Shown here: in pieces, positions 10,069-19,273 of the stretch | How positions within the stretch are numbered: position 1 is the stretch's first letter | Layout: each line of letters starts with the position of its first letter | Assembly: GCA_022574255.1 (NCBI GenBank) | Contig: JACZSK010000013.1 | Span: 1-42,005, forward strand | Direction of reading: 5' to 3' | DNA: 42,005 bases | Source: Pseudomonadota bacterium | GTDB taxonomy: Bacteria; Pseudomonadota; Alphaproteobacteria; Sphingomonadales; SMXR01 | Program-made: the position numbers and the translations under genes | Notes under the pieces: model-generated | The model's input: the letters and a program-made list of their open reading frames with translations, nothing else | Database searches by the model: none | Told to the model about the DNA's origin: nothing

Positions 10069-10209
10069 TTACGCGCCCCGGGGCCGGGTCCGGCGCCGGG
10101 CTTGCAGAGGGGCCTTGCTCGCGCCGCAAAATAGTGGTTTTGCAAAGGTCGGGCAGAAGGATTCCAGCTTGGGAAAACCGAAACAGGTTGAGGCGAGGAG
10201 AGACAAGCT

Positions 10210-10941
10210 TTGTCGGATGTTTTTGAAGAAATTGATGAAGAAGTCCGCCAGGACCAGTTGAAAGCGCTGTGGGACCGCTGGGGGCTGCTCTTTGTCGTCT
10301 CGGTTGTCAGCATTGTCCTGGCCTGGACGGGCTGGGTGCTGTGGCGCGACAGCGTGGAGGCCAGGAGAGCAGAAGAAAGCGCCGCTTTTGAAGCCGCTGT
10401 CCTGGCGCCCGGAGGTGAAGGCCTGGACGCGCTGGATGAACTGGCCGCCACGGCGGCGCCCGGTTATGCCGCGATTGCGTCGTTTCACAAAGCCGGTCTG
10501 CTGTTGGAACAGGGCCGGCCTGAGGATGCCGTGCGCGCATACGACGGCATCGCTGGCGAAGATGCAGCAAACAGGCGCCTGCAAGGATTGGCATCGCTGA
10601 TGGCCGCAATGGTGCTGACCGACCTGAATTTAGCCGACGAAGCCCGCGGGCGACTGGAACTGCTTGCAATTGACGGCGGGGATTGGGCCCTGTCGGCGCG
10701 GGAAATGCTGGCATTGCTTGATTTCAGGGCAGGTGACCTGGATGCCGCGGAATCAGCGTTCAGCGTGCTCAGCGCCGATACACGCACACCCGGCTCCATG
10801 CGCCAGCGCAGCCGGGAAATGCTCGAGCTGATTGACAGCCGGCGAGCGCCGGAGGCGGCCACAGCGGTTTCGCCAGTGGAGGCCACAGAGGTGACCACAG
10901 AGCCGCCAGCGGCACCCCAGGAAGAAGAGGACGCGCCATGA
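10210..10941 (+). CDS. YfgM-like membrane-anchored TPR protein
   Basis: A 243-residue protein with a short acidic cytoplasmic N-terminus (SDVFEEIDEEVRQDQ), one membrane helix near residues 25-45 (WGLLFVVSVVSIVLAWTGWVL) and a helical, Ala-rich TPR-like periplasmic region. The domain order and its place directly before bamB and der match E. coli yfgM-bamB-der; YfgM is an ancillary SecYEG-associated protein. That assignment rests on synteny and architecture. The start is TTG at 10210, supported by GAGGAG eight bases upstream and by the family-typical MSDVFxEVDEEVR sequence. The C-terminal 25 residues are Thr/Ala/Glu-rich low complexity. The stop overlaps the bamB start. Confidence 0.82.
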   Translation: MSDVFEEIDEEVRQDQLKALWDRWGLLFVVSVVSIVLAWTGWVLWRDSVEARRAEESAAFEAAVLAPGGEGLDALDELAATAAPGYAAIASFHKAGLLLEQGRPEDAVRAYDGIAGEDAANRRLQGLASLMAAMVLTDLNLADEARGRLELLAIDGGDWALSAREMLALLDFRAGDLDAAESAFSVLSADTRTPGSMRQRSREMLELIDSRRAPEAATAVSPVEATEVTTEPPAAPQEEEDAP

Positions 10942-12278
10942 TGATGACAATCGCCCGGCATCCGGTTTGGCGCTTCGCGGCCATTACAATGTGCCTGCTG
11001 GCGGTGTCGGCTTGCTCCAGCAACAAGAAGAACGAACGGTTACAGGGCGAGCGCCTTTCCGTGTTGACCTTCGAGAGAGCGCTTGATGCCGACCAGACGC
11101 TGGCAAATGTACGGGTCGCCCTGCCGATGCCTTATCTCAACAAGAGCTGGCCGCAGGCCGGCGGCAGCAAGACCAATGTATTGCATCATCTGGCCATTGC
11201 CGCGGTGCCGCGTCAGGTGTGGCGCGCCAGCGTTGGTACGGGATCGCAGAACTACGAGCGCATGGTTTCAACGCCGGTGGTGGCGGGCGGCGTGGTCTAT
11301 GTCATTGATGCCCGTGCGGAAGTTGCCGCATTCAGTGCCGAGAGCGGTAACGTGCTTTGGCGGACAAGTCTGAAAGTGAGCAAAAAGACCGAAAAGAGCA
11401 AGGTCTCCTTTGGTGGCGGCGTGGCCTATGCCGGGGGGACATTATACGTGACCACCGGATACGGGTCTGTAGTTGCTCTGGAGGCCGCTAATGGCCGGGA
11501 ATTGTGGCGCAAGGAACTTGGCCTGCCGATCCGCGGTGCCCCGGGTGTGTCCAGTGGCCGGGTTTTCGTTGTCACATTTGATAACCAGTTGTTTGCCCTG
11601 TCCAGCGCCGACGGCGAAATAATCTGGGATTATGTGGGCATCGTGGAAGACGCCGGCGTGTTGGGCGCGGCCACTCCCGCCATATCCGGCGATACCGTTG
11701 TGGTCGGATTTTCTTCGGGAGAGTTGATTGCGTTCCGCGCGGAGAATGGCCAAATCGCCTGGCAGGATGCGCTAAGCCGCACCGGCAGGCTGACCGCGTT
11801 AGCCACGCTCAGCGATATTGATGGCCAGCCGGTAATCGACCGCGGGCGGATTTATGCCATCAACCATTCGGGACGCATGGTGGCCATAGACATGCGCTCT
11901 GGCGAGCGGGTCTGGGAAAGCAATATCGGCAGCCTGTACACGCCGTGGGTCGCGGGCGATTATATATTCATCGTTACCGTTGATGCCCAGGTGGCGGCGT
12001 TGTCGATTCGCGATGGCCGGGTGCGCTGGGTTACCGAGTTGCAGCGCTTCAAGAATACTGAAAAGCGCAAGGGCGTGATTCGCTGGTCCGGGCCGGTGCT
12101 TGCCGGTGACAGGCTTTTTATTGCCTCCTCGCATGGCTATATCCTGACTATTTCGCCCTATACCGGCGACGTCCTGAGCGGCGAAAAAATGTCGGACGGT
12201 ACGGTCATTCCGCCGATTGTGGTGGACGGGACCATGTATCTGCTGACTGACGACGGCAAACTGACCGCTTACCGGTAA
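10938..12278 (+). CDS. bamB: Outer membrane assembly lipoprotein BamB
   Basis: A 446-residue PQQ-like beta-propeller lipoprotein, the BamB subunit of the machine that inserts beta-barrel proteins into the outer membrane. The signal peptide ends in a lipobox LAVSAC with the lipidated Cys near residue 26. Repeated propeller blades show the VxALxAxxGxxxWR pattern, for example VVALEAANGRELWRKEL near residue 175, LFALSSADGEIIWDYVG near residue 215 and MVAIDMRSGERVWESN near residue 315. Three ATG codons in a row (10938, 10941, 10944) overlap the yfgM-like stop, so the exact start is unresolved by six bases. Der follows after a short gap, as in many proteobacteria. Confidence 0.92.
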   Translation: MMMTIARHPVWRFAAITMCLLAVSACSSNKKNERLQGERLSVLTFERALDADQTLANVRVALPMPYLNKSWPQAGGSKTNVLHHLAIAAVPRQVWRASVGTGSQNYERMVSTPVVAGGVVYVIDARAEVAAFSAESGNVLWRTSLKVSKKTEKSKVSFGGGVAYAGGTLYVTTGYGSVVALEAANGRELWRKELGLPIRGAPGVSSGRVFVVTFDNQLFALSSADGEIIWDYVGIVEDAGVLGAATPAISGDTVVVGFSSGELIAFRAENGQIAWQDALSRTGRLTALATLSDIDGQPVIDRGRIYAINHSGRMVAIDMRSGERVWESNIGSLYTPWVAGDYIFIVTVDAQVAALSIRDGRVRWVTELQRFKNTEKRKGVIRWSGPVLAGDRLFIASSHGYILTISPYTGDVLSGEKMSDGTVIPPIVVDGTMYLLTDDGKLTAYR

Positions 12279-12316
12279 ACACGCCGGGCTTGCTCCCATG
12301 TATATCCGAGGGTGAA

Positions 12317-13828
12317 ATGCCTCTGACCATCGCCATTGTGGGCCGACCCAACGTCGGCAAATCGACCCTGTTCAACCGGCTGGCCGGCCGCCGGCTGGCG
12401 CTGGTCGATGATACCCCGGGCGTCACCCGTGATCGGCGGGAAGCGGTCGGCAGTCTTGGCGATTTGTCATTCACGATTATCGATACAGCGGGCCTGGAGG
12501 AGGGCGATGAGGGCAGCCTTTTCGCGCGCATGCGGCTGCAGACCGATGTGGCGCTGGACTCGGCTGATATTATTTTGATGCTGATTGATGCGCGGGCCGG
12601 GATCACCCCCCTGGACAGGCATTTTTCAGACTGGCTGAGACGTCAGGATAAACCGGTTATCCTGGTCGCCAATAAATGCGAAGGCAGCGCCGGCGATACC
12701 GGGCGCTATGATTCATACAGCCTTGGGCTGGGCGACCCCGTTCCCATTTCAGCCGAGCATGGCGAGGGGTTGGCTGACCTTTATACCGAGTTTCTGGAGG
12801 CTATCGAAGGACTGGATCTTGATACGCAAGACCCCGCGGGCGATGAGCCCGACGCGGTAGCGGAAAAAGCCTTGGAAAACCCTAACCTGGAGGTCATTGA
12901 GGGCAATCTGGACTTTCAATTCGAGGATGACCCGGACACCGGCCAGAAACCCCTGCAGTTGGCCATCGCCGGCCGGCCAAATGTGGGGAAATCGACGCTT
13001 ATCAACCAGTTGATCGGCGAAGAACGTCTGATTACCGGTCCGGAGGCCGGGTTAACGCGCGATTCAATCGCCGTCGACTGGACATGGAAAGACCGCAAGC
13101 TGCGGCTTTTCGATACCGCTGGCCTGCGCCGTCGGGCCAAGGTGCAGGACAAGCTGGAAAAGCTTTCCGTGGAGGATACGCTGCGCGCCATCCGCTTCGC
13201 CAACGTGGTGATCCTGGTGATCGACGCCGTGCAGGGCATCGAGAAGCAGGATTTGCGCATTGCCAACATGGTGGCCGACGAGGGCAGGGCGCTGGTTCTG
13301 GTGCCCAACAAGTGGGACATCGTGGAGGATCGGCTGGCTAGTCAGCGAAAGATGAAAAACGACCTGATGCGCTCATTGCCGCAATTGAAAGAGGTCGAGA
13401 TTATACCCCTTTCGGCGCTGACCGGGCAGGGCACCAAAAAATTGTTACCGGCGGTTGGCCGCGCTTACGAATTGTGGAACAGCCGGGTGGGCACGGCGGC
13501 GCTGAACCGGTGGCTGGCGAATGTGACCGAGCAGCATCCACCGCCGATGGCCAACGGCAAGCGCGTGCGTATTCGTTTCATGGCGCAGATAAAAACGCGT
13601 CCGCCGACATTCGCCCTGTTCGCCAACCGCCCGGGCGACATTGCCGCCAGCTATTTGCGCTATCTGGAAAATGAGCTGAGGCGCGTTTTTCGTCTTCCGG
13701 GCACGCCGCTGCGCTTGCTGCTCAGGGCCGGCAAGAACCCCTTTGAGGGCAAGCGCAAGACCCGCAAGGCCCGCACCGGCAAGACCTCGAAAAAGAAGGC
13801 TCGGGCCTCCAGGCGAAAAAGGCAATAG
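12317..13828 (+). CDS. der: Ribosome biogenesis GTPase Der
   Basis: A 503-residue EngA/Der protein with two tandem GTPase domains, needed for 50S subunit maturation. The first P-loop GRPNVGKST is at residues 9-17 with DTPG and NKCE motifs after it. A Glu/Asp-rich linker (residues about 170-210) separates the second P-loop GRPNVGKST near 218-226, its DTAGLRRRAKVQDKLEKLS switch and NKWD. The KH-like C-terminal domain (PPTFALFANRPGDIAASYLRYLE in part) ends in a Lys/Arg-rich tail. The open frame reaches TTG 12290, but ATG 12317 has CGAGGGTGA upstream and gives the standard MPLTIAIVGRPNVGKS start. Confidence 0.96.
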   Translation: MPLTIAIVGRPNVGKSTLFNRLAGRRLALVDDTPGVTRDRREAVGSLGDLSFTIIDTAGLEEGDEGSLFARMRLQTDVALDSADIILMLIDARAGITPLDRHFSDWLRRQDKPVILVANKCEGSAGDTGRYDSYSLGLGDPVPISAEHGEGLADLYTEFLEAIEGLDLDTQDPAGDEPDAVAEKALENPNLEVIEGNLDFQFEDDPDTGQKPLQLAIAGRPNVGKSTLINQLIGEERLITGPEAGLTRDSIAVDWTWKDRKLRLFDTAGLRRRAKVQDKLEKLSVEDTLRAIRFANVVILVIDAVQGIEKQDLRIANMVADEGRALVLVPNKWDIVEDRLASQRKMKNDLMRSLPQLKEVEIIPLSALTGQGTKKLLPAVGRAYELWNSRVGTAALNRWLANVTEQHPPPMANGKRVRIRFMAQIKTRPPTFALFANRPGDIAASYLRYLENELRRVFRLPGTPLRLLLRAGKNPFEGKRKTRKARTGKTSKKKARASRRKRQ

Positions 13829-13879
13829 ACTCCGGATACTTCTTGCGCGGTGCGCCATGGCCGGGGTGACAGATTCTTT

Positions 13880-14010
13880 TCTTCGTCACCCTCACCCTGA
13901 CCCTCTCCCATCAAGGGAGAGGGCTTGTTCTTTCCCCCCTCTCCCCTTGCGGGAGAGGAAGGGGCCCCAAGGCGTATCGCGCAAGAGGGGCGGGAAGGTG
14001 AGGGGTAGGA
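13880..14010. repeat. Dispersed palindromic (REP-like) repeat block, copy A
   Basis: This spacer between the converging der and SDR genes holds two hairpins of one kind. CCCTCTCCC (13901-13909) pairs with GGGAGAGGG (13915-13923) across the loop ATCAA, and CCTCTCCC (13938-13945) pairs with GGGAGAGG (13951-13958) across CTTGC. It is bordered by TCACCCTCACCCTGA on the left and GGTGAGGGGT on the right. The same words recur at 29362-29545. The arrangement resembles the intergenic CCCTCTCCC-type REP elements of many proteobacteria. Confidence 0.8.
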
Positions 14011-14020
14011 AAAAGAGATT

Positions 14021-14740
14021 CTATTCGCGGAAATCCGCAAAACTGAACTCTTCCCCGGTCTCGGTCAGCGCCGGGTCGGCCAGCTTCAGAAACAACGGCA
14101 CAAGCGCGCTGGGCGCGGGCAGGGTCTCGGGGTCTTCACCGGGAAAAGCCTGGGCGCGCATCGCGGTGCGCGTGCCGCCGGGGTTCAGCAGATTAACCCG
14201 GACGCTGGTTTTCGCCGTCTCGGCGGCATATGTGAAGGCCAACTGGTTAAGCGCCGCCTTGCTCACCGCATAGCCGCCCCAGTAAGGCACGTTCTTGCCC
14301 ACGGCGCCGGTGGTGACGAAAATCACCCGCCCCGCATCCGACGCCCGCAGCAAGGGGTCGAACGAGCGCAGCAGGCGCCAGTTGGCGGTCAGGTTAACCG
14401 CGATCAGGTCATCCCAGACGCCGGGGTCGATATGCGGCAACGGCGACAGGCTGCCCAGAAGGCCGGCATTTCCGACCAGGATATCCAGCCGCTTCCAGCG
14501 CTCGGCAATGGCCCCGCCCAGCCGGTCGATGCCCGGGCCGTCCTGCAAATCAAGGGGAACCAGCGTTGCGTCGCCGCCCAGCGCCTTGATTTCATCGTCC
14601 AGTGATTCCAGGTCCTTCTGGGTGCGCGCCGTGGCGATCACATGTATACCCGCTTCAGCCATGCCCAGAGCCACCGCTCGGCCGATGCCGCGGGATGCGC
14701 CGGTGACCAGCGCAATGCGATTGGTGGGGTCGGGAGAAAT
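14021..14740 (-). CDS. Short-chain dehydrogenase/reductase with probable ATT start
   Basis: An SDR oxidoreductase downstream of purF. The NAD(P)-binding motif VTGASRGIG lies upstream of the first usable GTG (14674); to include it, the frame must begin near ATT at 14740, giving 239 residues. No ATG, GTG or TTG occurs between the preceding in-frame stop and this motif. The rest is normal: NAG near residue 90, VTTGAVG where a catalytic Ser is expected (Thr here), YAVSK with catalytic Tyr and Lys, and NLLNPGGTRT. The same purF-SDR order is common in alphaproteobacteria. Substrate is unknown. A sequencing error that removed a normal start is an alternative to a true ATT start. Confidence 0.82.
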   Translation of the reverse strand: MSPDPTNRIALVTGASRGIGRAVALGMAEAGIHVIATARTQKDLESLDDEIKALGGDATLVPLDLQDGPGIDRLGGAIAERWKRLDILVGNAGLLGSLSPLPHIDPGVWDDLIAVNLTANWRLLRSFDPLLRASDAGRVIFVTTGAVGKNVPYWGGYAVSKAALNQLAFTYAAETAKTSVRVNLLNPGGTRTAMRAQAFPGEDPETLPAPSALVPLFLKLADPALTETGEEFSFADFRE

Positions 14741-14751
14741 GGGTCTGGACC

Positions 14752-16275
14752 CTAATTCGACTGCAGGGCGACGAGGCTGAGCTGGCTGTGATACTCGCTA
14801 TCGTCCTGGTCGGTCAGATGGGTGGGATATTCACCGGTGAAGCAGGCGTCGCAAAATTGCGGGAGGTTATTGTTGCGGCTTTTCTCGCCGACCGCCCGGT
14901 AGAGCCCGTCGTTGCTCACGAAGGCCAGGCTGTCGGCACCGATATGGGCGCAAATCTCGTCGACATTCATATGCGAAGCCACCAGCTTGCTGCGCTCCGG
15001 CGTATCGACGCCGTAAAAGCAGGAATGCCGCGTCGGTGGGCTGGCCACCCGCATATGCACCTCGCTGGCCCCGGCCTTGCGCATCATGTCGACTATCTTC
15101 ACCGAGGTTGTGCCGCGAACAATGCTGTCATCGACCAGTATCACCCGCTTGCCGTTGATCTGCCAGCGATTGGCGTTGTGCTTCAGCTTGACCCCCAGAT
15201 GGCGGATATGCTCGGCGGGCTCAATGAAAGTGCGGCCCACATAATGATTGCGGATGATGCCCAACTCGAAGGGAATGCCCGATTCCTGGGCATAGCCGAT
15301 GGCCGCCGGCGTTCCCGAATCGGGGACCGGGACCACCAGGTCGGCGTCGACGCCCGACTCGCGTGCCAACTCCGCGCCGATGCGCTTGCGCACCTCGTAG
15401 ACATTCATATGGTCGACGTAGGAATCGGGCCGCGAGAAGTAAACATGCTCGAAAATGCAAGGCCGCGGGTTTACGCTGGGGAAGGGCTTGTGGCTGAACA
15501 GCCCCTCGTCGGTGATGGTGACAACCTCGCCCGGCTCAATGTCACGCTCATATGTGGCGCCGATGATATCCAGCGCGCAGGTCTCGGAGGTGAGAATAAA
15601 GGCGCCGTCCAGCTTGCCGAGAACCAGTGGCCGCACACCCAGCGGGTCGCGCACGCCAATCAGCCCTTCCCTGGTCTGGGCCACCAGAGAGTAAGCGCCC
15701 TCCAGTTTTCTCAGGGCGTCGATCATCCGATCCATCAGCGTCTGGAAAGTGCTGGTCGCGATCAGGTGAATAATCACTTCGGTGTCGGAACTGGACTGGA
15801 ATATGGAGCCGGTCTTTACCAGTTGCCGGCGCAGATGCATGGCGTTGGTAATGTTGCCGTTATGGGCGATTGCAAAGCCGCCGCTGGAGAAATCGGCATA
15901 CAGGGGCTGAACGTTGCGCAGCGCGGTTTCGCCGGTGGTTGAATAGCGCACATGGCCGATAGCCGAGCGGCCCTTTAGCGCATTGACCACCTCCTGGCTG
16001 GAAAAGTTATCCGCCACCAGCCCCTGGCAGCGATGGGTGTGAAAGGTGGTGCCATCGAAGGCACAGACACCCGCCGCTTCCTGGCCGCGATGCTGCAGGG
16101 CGTGCAGGCCCAGCACCGTATGAGCCGCCGCATCATCAGCGTTATGAATTCCGAAAACGCCACACTCTTCGTGCAGCTTGTCATCGTCAAAGGGATGAAC
16201 CAGCCCGGGGGGATGAAGCAGAGGGGCCAAAAGGTTTCCTTTTTCTTCCTCGCATTTGGCATTGCGCTCGGCCAT
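14752..16275 (-). CDS. purF: Amidophosphoribosyltransferase
   Basis: A 507-residue PurF that converts PRPP and glutamine to phosphoribosylamine, the first step of purine synthesis. A 37-residue propeptide precedes the nucleophile in EECGVFGI (Cys38), so the enzyme should be processed before activity. Glutaminase motifs LGLHALQHRGQEAAG and GHVRYSTTG follow. The phosphoribosyltransferase motif VILVDDSIVRGTT is near residue 375, and the late RVASPP and YGVDTPE segments are typical. ATG 16275 is the first start after an in-frame stop; no strong ribosome site is visible. CvpA lies upstream after 95 bases and an SDR gene downstream. Confidence 0.96.
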   Translation of the reverse strand: MAERNAKCEEEKGNLLAPLLHPPGLVHPFDDDKLHEECGVFGIHNADDAAAHTVLGLHALQHRGQEAAGVCAFDGTTFHTHRCQGLVADNFSSQEVVNALKGRSAIGHVRYSTTGETALRNVQPLYADFSSGGFAIAHNGNITNAMHLRRQLVKTGSIFQSSSDTEVIIHLIATSTFQTLMDRMIDALRKLEGAYSLVAQTREGLIGVRDPLGVRPLVLGKLDGAFILTSETCALDIIGATYERDIEPGEVVTITDEGLFSHKPFPSVNPRPCIFEHVYFSRPDSYVDHMNVYEVRKRIGAELARESGVDADLVVPVPDSGTPAAIGYAQESGIPFELGIIRNHYVGRTFIEPAEHIRHLGVKLKHNANRWQINGKRVILVDDSIVRGTTSVKIVDMMRKAGASEVHMRVASPPTRHSCFYGVDTPERSKLVASHMNVDEICAHIGADSLAFVSNDGLYRAVGEKSRNNNLPQFCDACFTGEYPTHLTDQDDSEYHSQLSLVALQSN

Positions 16276-16370
16276 CGCACGGCTGTCGAGTTGCGGTTCG
16301 CCGCCGTTGGCTAGTCATATACGGCCTGCCGGACAATCTGCATAGTGAGAAAAAACCGGCATCTGTTCCC

Positions 16371-17066
16371 TCAGTCGTTGTCCTCGTCTTCTTCGTCGTC
16401 TTCACCACCGTTTTTGAGCTTTTCGATGGCGTCCGTGACCAGACCTTCCAGGCTCTCCCGCGCTTTCTCGGTGTATTCCGCAATGCCCTCCTCATCAGCA
16501 AAAGTCGATGTCGGCATGTTGGCTTTCATGTCCTCGAGGATTTCCCTGTCCTCGTTATCCTGGCGCGCCCGCTCCAATAAATCGGGGCCAATGATGGCCA
16601 GCATCTCAACGCCGTATGCAATAAGGGGCCTGACTCTAGCATTGGTAACCCAGTCGGGCTGGTTTTTTACCGGGAACCAGTAAGAAAAAATCAGGTAGGC
16701 GAAGGACACCAGCAGCGCCCCGCGCAAAAGCCCGAACAATGTTCCCACGGCGCGGTCCAGGGCGCCCACATAGCTGCTGCGCACATTGTCGCCAATCCAG
16801 CTGGCGACCAGTTTCAGCGCCACCAGCGAGGCAAAGAACAAGATAACCAGGGCGATGATATCGGCGATGAAGTCTGGGCGCACAAAATCGCGAATCACGG
16901 TGCTGAAAGGAATCAGGCCGTAAAGGGTGATGGCAACGGCGCCGCCCCAGGCGGCCAGGGTCAGAATTTCGGTAACGAAGCCGCGGCGAAATCCGATCAG
17001 CGCCGATATCGATACGAAAAGCAATATTGCGGCATCAAAGGCCGTCACATCGGACACGCTGTCCAT
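16371..17066 (-). CDS. cvpA: CvpA family membrane protein
   Basis: A 231-residue inner-membrane protein of the CvpA (colicin V production) family. The pattern FDAAILLFVSISALIGFRRGF then EILTLAAWGGAVA near the N-terminus is diagnostic, and three further hydrophobic stretches occur up to about residue 160. The C-terminal 70 residues are soluble and end in a strongly acidic tail (EDDEEDEDND). The molecular role is not settled; members affect envelope stress and often sit next to purF, as here. ATG 17066 directly follows the radA stop TAG, so the two are translationally coupled. Confidence 0.9.
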   Translation of the reverse strand: MDSVSDVTAFDAAILLFVSISALIGFRRGFVTEILTLAAWGGAVAITLYGLIPFSTVIRDFVRPDFIADIIALVILFFASLVALKLVASWIGDNVRSSYVGALDRAVGTLFGLLRGALLVSFAYLIFSYWFPVKNQPDWVTNARVRPLIAYGVEMLAIIGPDLLERARQDNEDREILEDMKANMPTSTFADEEGIAEYTEKARESLEGLVTDAIEKLKNGGEDDEEDEDND

Positions 17067-18461
17067 CTAGTTAGCCTTTCCCGTTGAACCGGCAGGATGA
17101 GACGACAATTCAAATATGTCCAGCAGGTCTTGCACCCTGTCAATTTCCGCCAGCTCAATGCCGCGCCTCTTGGTCTTGCTATGGGCCGGGATATAGGCGC
17201 GGGCAAAGCCCAGCTTCTCCACTTCGCCAAGCCGCGCATTGCTGCGCGTCACCGGGCGCACTTCGCCGGAAAGGCTCAATTCGCCAAACACCGCGGTATT
17301 CGCCGGCACCGGTTTACCGGCCAGCGAGGATATCAGGGCGACGGCCACCGCAAGGTCCGCCGCCGGGTCTTTGATACGCAGGCCCCCGGCCACATTCAGG
17401 TAAACGTCCGAACCCGCCAGCCCAAGGCCGCAGCGCGCATCCAGCACCGCCAGCACCATCGCCAGGCGTCCCGAATCCCAGCCGACCACGGCGCGGCGCG
17501 GGTTGGCTGCGGGGGAGGGGGCGACAAGCGCCTGTATTTCCACAAGCAGCGGTCTTGTGCCCTCGATTCCGGCGAAGACCACGGAGCCGCTGGCCTCTTC
17601 CGAGCGATTGGAGAGAAACAGCGCCGAGGGGTTGGCCACTTCCTCGAGGCCGTGACCGGTCATCTCGAAGACGCCAATCTCATCGGTGCCGCCAAAGCGG
17701 TTCTTGTGGGCGCGCAGAATACGGAACTGGTGGCCGCGCTCGCCCTCGAAATACAGAACCGTATCCACCATATGCTCCAGCACCCGGGGGCCGGCGATCT
17801 GGCCATCCTTGGTCACATGGCCAACCAGCATCATCACGATGCCGCGCCGCTTGGCGAAGCGGATGAGCTCCTGCGCCGAAGAGCGCACCTGGCTGACGGT
17901 GCCGGGTGCTGATTCTATGCCATCGACGAACATGGTCTGGATCGAATCGATAATCACCACATCCACCGATTTGACGTCATCGAGGGTGGTCAGCACATCG
18001 CGGACATTTGTTTCGGTTCCGAAACTGATGCGCGAACCGTCAATACCCAGGCGTTCGGCGCGCATGCCAACCTGCGCCACGGCCTCCTCGCCGGAAATGT
18101 AAATACAGTTGGCGCCGGAATTGCTCAGCCGGCCCGCGACCTGCAACAGCAACGTGGATTTTCCGATACCCGGATCACCGCCGATCAGCAGCGCCGAACC
18201 CGGCACCAGCCCGCCACCGGTGGCGCGATCAAATTCGGCAATGCCCGAGACCAGGCGCGGCGCGTCGTCGCTTCTTACCTGCAGGCTGGTGAGGGGGATG
18301 ACCCGGCCGCGCTTGCCGCCAAGGCCCTTGGGCGTGCCCGCATCCAGCGGTATTTCCTCGGAGACCGCATTCCATTCGCCGCAGCCGTCACAGCGCCCCT
18401 GCCACTTCTGCGTCGTGGCGCCGCAAGACTGGCAAACATATCGGCGTTGTGCCTTGGCCAT
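17067..18461 (-). CDS. radA: DNA repair protein RadA
   Basis: A 464-residue RadA (Sms), a RecA-like branch-migration helicase acting on recombination intermediates. The N-terminal zinc finger has Cys10, Cys13, Cys24 and Cys27. Walker A GGDPGIGKS is at residues 94-102, Walker B lies in VVIIDSIQTMF, the RadA-specific HKNRFG motif is near residue 250, and the C-terminal Lon-protease-like domain includes AAVMVLAVLDAR-like and LSLSGEVRPVTRSNARL segments. Length is usual. It is upstream of cvpA and 35 bases downstream of mlaF on the same strand. Confidence 0.96.
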   Translation of the reverse strand: MAKAQRRYVCQSCGATTQKWQGRCDGCGEWNAVSEEIPLDAGTPKGLGGKRGRVIPLTSLQVRSDDAPRLVSGIAEFDRATGGGLVPGSALLIGGDPGIGKSTLLLQVAGRLSNSGANCIYISGEEAVAQVGMRAERLGIDGSRISFGTETNVRDVLTTLDDVKSVDVVIIDSIQTMFVDGIESAPGTVSQVRSSAQELIRFAKRRGIVMMLVGHVTKDGQIAGPRVLEHMVDTVLYFEGERGHQFRILRAHKNRFGGTDEIGVFEMTGHGLEEVANPSALFLSNRSEEASGSVVFAGIEGTRPLLVEIQALVAPSPAANPRRAVVGWDSGRLAMVLAVLDARCGLGLAGSDVYLNVAGGLRIKDPAADLAVAVALISSLAGKPVPANTAVFGELSLSGEVRPVTRSNARLGEVEKLGFARAYIPAHSKTKRRGIELAEIDRVQDLLDIFELSSHPAGSTGKAN

Positions 18462-18496
18462 TTTATCTCTTTATTTCAAGCGGTTACGAACCCGCT

Positions 18497-19273
18497 TCAG
18501 GATTTCAATATGTCCATCTGGATAGGGCCCTCGGCGTGGCCGTGGATAAACTGATCCACATAAGCATTGCCGCTGTTGTCGATCTGATCTTTCGGACCCT
18601 GCCAGATGATCTTGCCCTTATACAGCATGGCCGCCCTGTCGGCGATTTTCCTGACGCTGGACATATCATGGGTGATGGTGATGGTGGTGGCGCCCAGGTC
18701 GCGCACACATTCGGTAATCAGGTCATTGATCACGTCGGCCATGATCGGGTCGAGGCCGGTGGTCGGCTCGTCGAAAAAGATAATTTCCGGCTCGGTGGCG
18801 ATGGCCCGGGCCAGGCCAACGCGCTTTTGCATGCCGCCAGAGAGCTCGTCGGGGCGCAGCTCGGCGACGTCGGAACCCAGGCCGACGCGGGCGAGCTTTT
18901 CAATGGCGATAACGCGGGCCTCGTCCTTGTCCATGCCGCGCGCCTCGATCAGGCCAAAGGCGACATTCTGCCATACGGTCAGGCTGTCAAACAACGCGCC
19001 GCCCTGGAACAGCATGCCGAACTTGGAGAGAATTTTCTCCCGCGCCTTGCCGTGCATGCCAATGGCGTCGGCGCCATCGATGGTGATCCTGCCCTCTTCG
19101 GGCGTCATCAGGCCAAGGATACATTTGATCAGCACTGACTTGCCGCTGCCCGAGCCGCCGATCACCACCACCGATTCGCCGGGCATTACGTCGAGGTCGA
19201 TGCCGTCCAGCACGATCTTGGAGCCAAAGCGTTTTTTCACGCCGCGCAGGGATATTTTGGGGGTCGTGCTCAT
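18497..19273 (-). CDS. mlaF: ABC transporter ATPase MlaF-like
   Basis: A 258-residue ABC ATPase of the Mla (Ttg2A) lipid-transport type. Walker A GGSGSGKSVLIK is near residue 38, the Q-loop is in FGMLFQGGALFDSLTVWQNVAF, the signature LSGGMQKRVGLARA near 145 and Walker B EIIFFDEPTTGLDP near 165. The GGALFDSLTV wording and the partner permease upstream support a phospholipid transporter of the inner membrane that keeps outer-membrane lipid asymmetry. The start overlaps the mlaE stop by four bases (ATGA). The substrate-binding MlaD and periplasmic MlaC are not in the window. Confidence 0.92.
   Translation of the reverse strand: MSTTPKISLRGVKKRFGSKIVLDGIDLDVMPGESVVVIGGSGSGKSVLIKCILGLMTPEEGRITIDGADAIGMHGKAREKILSKFGMLFQGGALFDSLTVWQNVAFGLIEARGMDKDEARVIAIEKLARVGLGSDVAELRPDELSGGMQKRVGLARAIATEPEIIFFDEPTTGLDPIMADVINDLITECVRDLGATTITITHDMSSVRKIADRAAMLYKGKIIWQGPKDQIDNSGNAYVDQFIHGHAEGPIQMDILKS

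Noticed and set aside
13880-13965. Hairpins after der as a classic terminator
   Set aside because: No T tract follows on either strand; the palindromes belong to a dispersed repeat family instead.
14788-15942. A 384-codon frame antisense to purF
   Set aside because: No domain or ribosome site; purF on the other strand carries all catalytic motifs.
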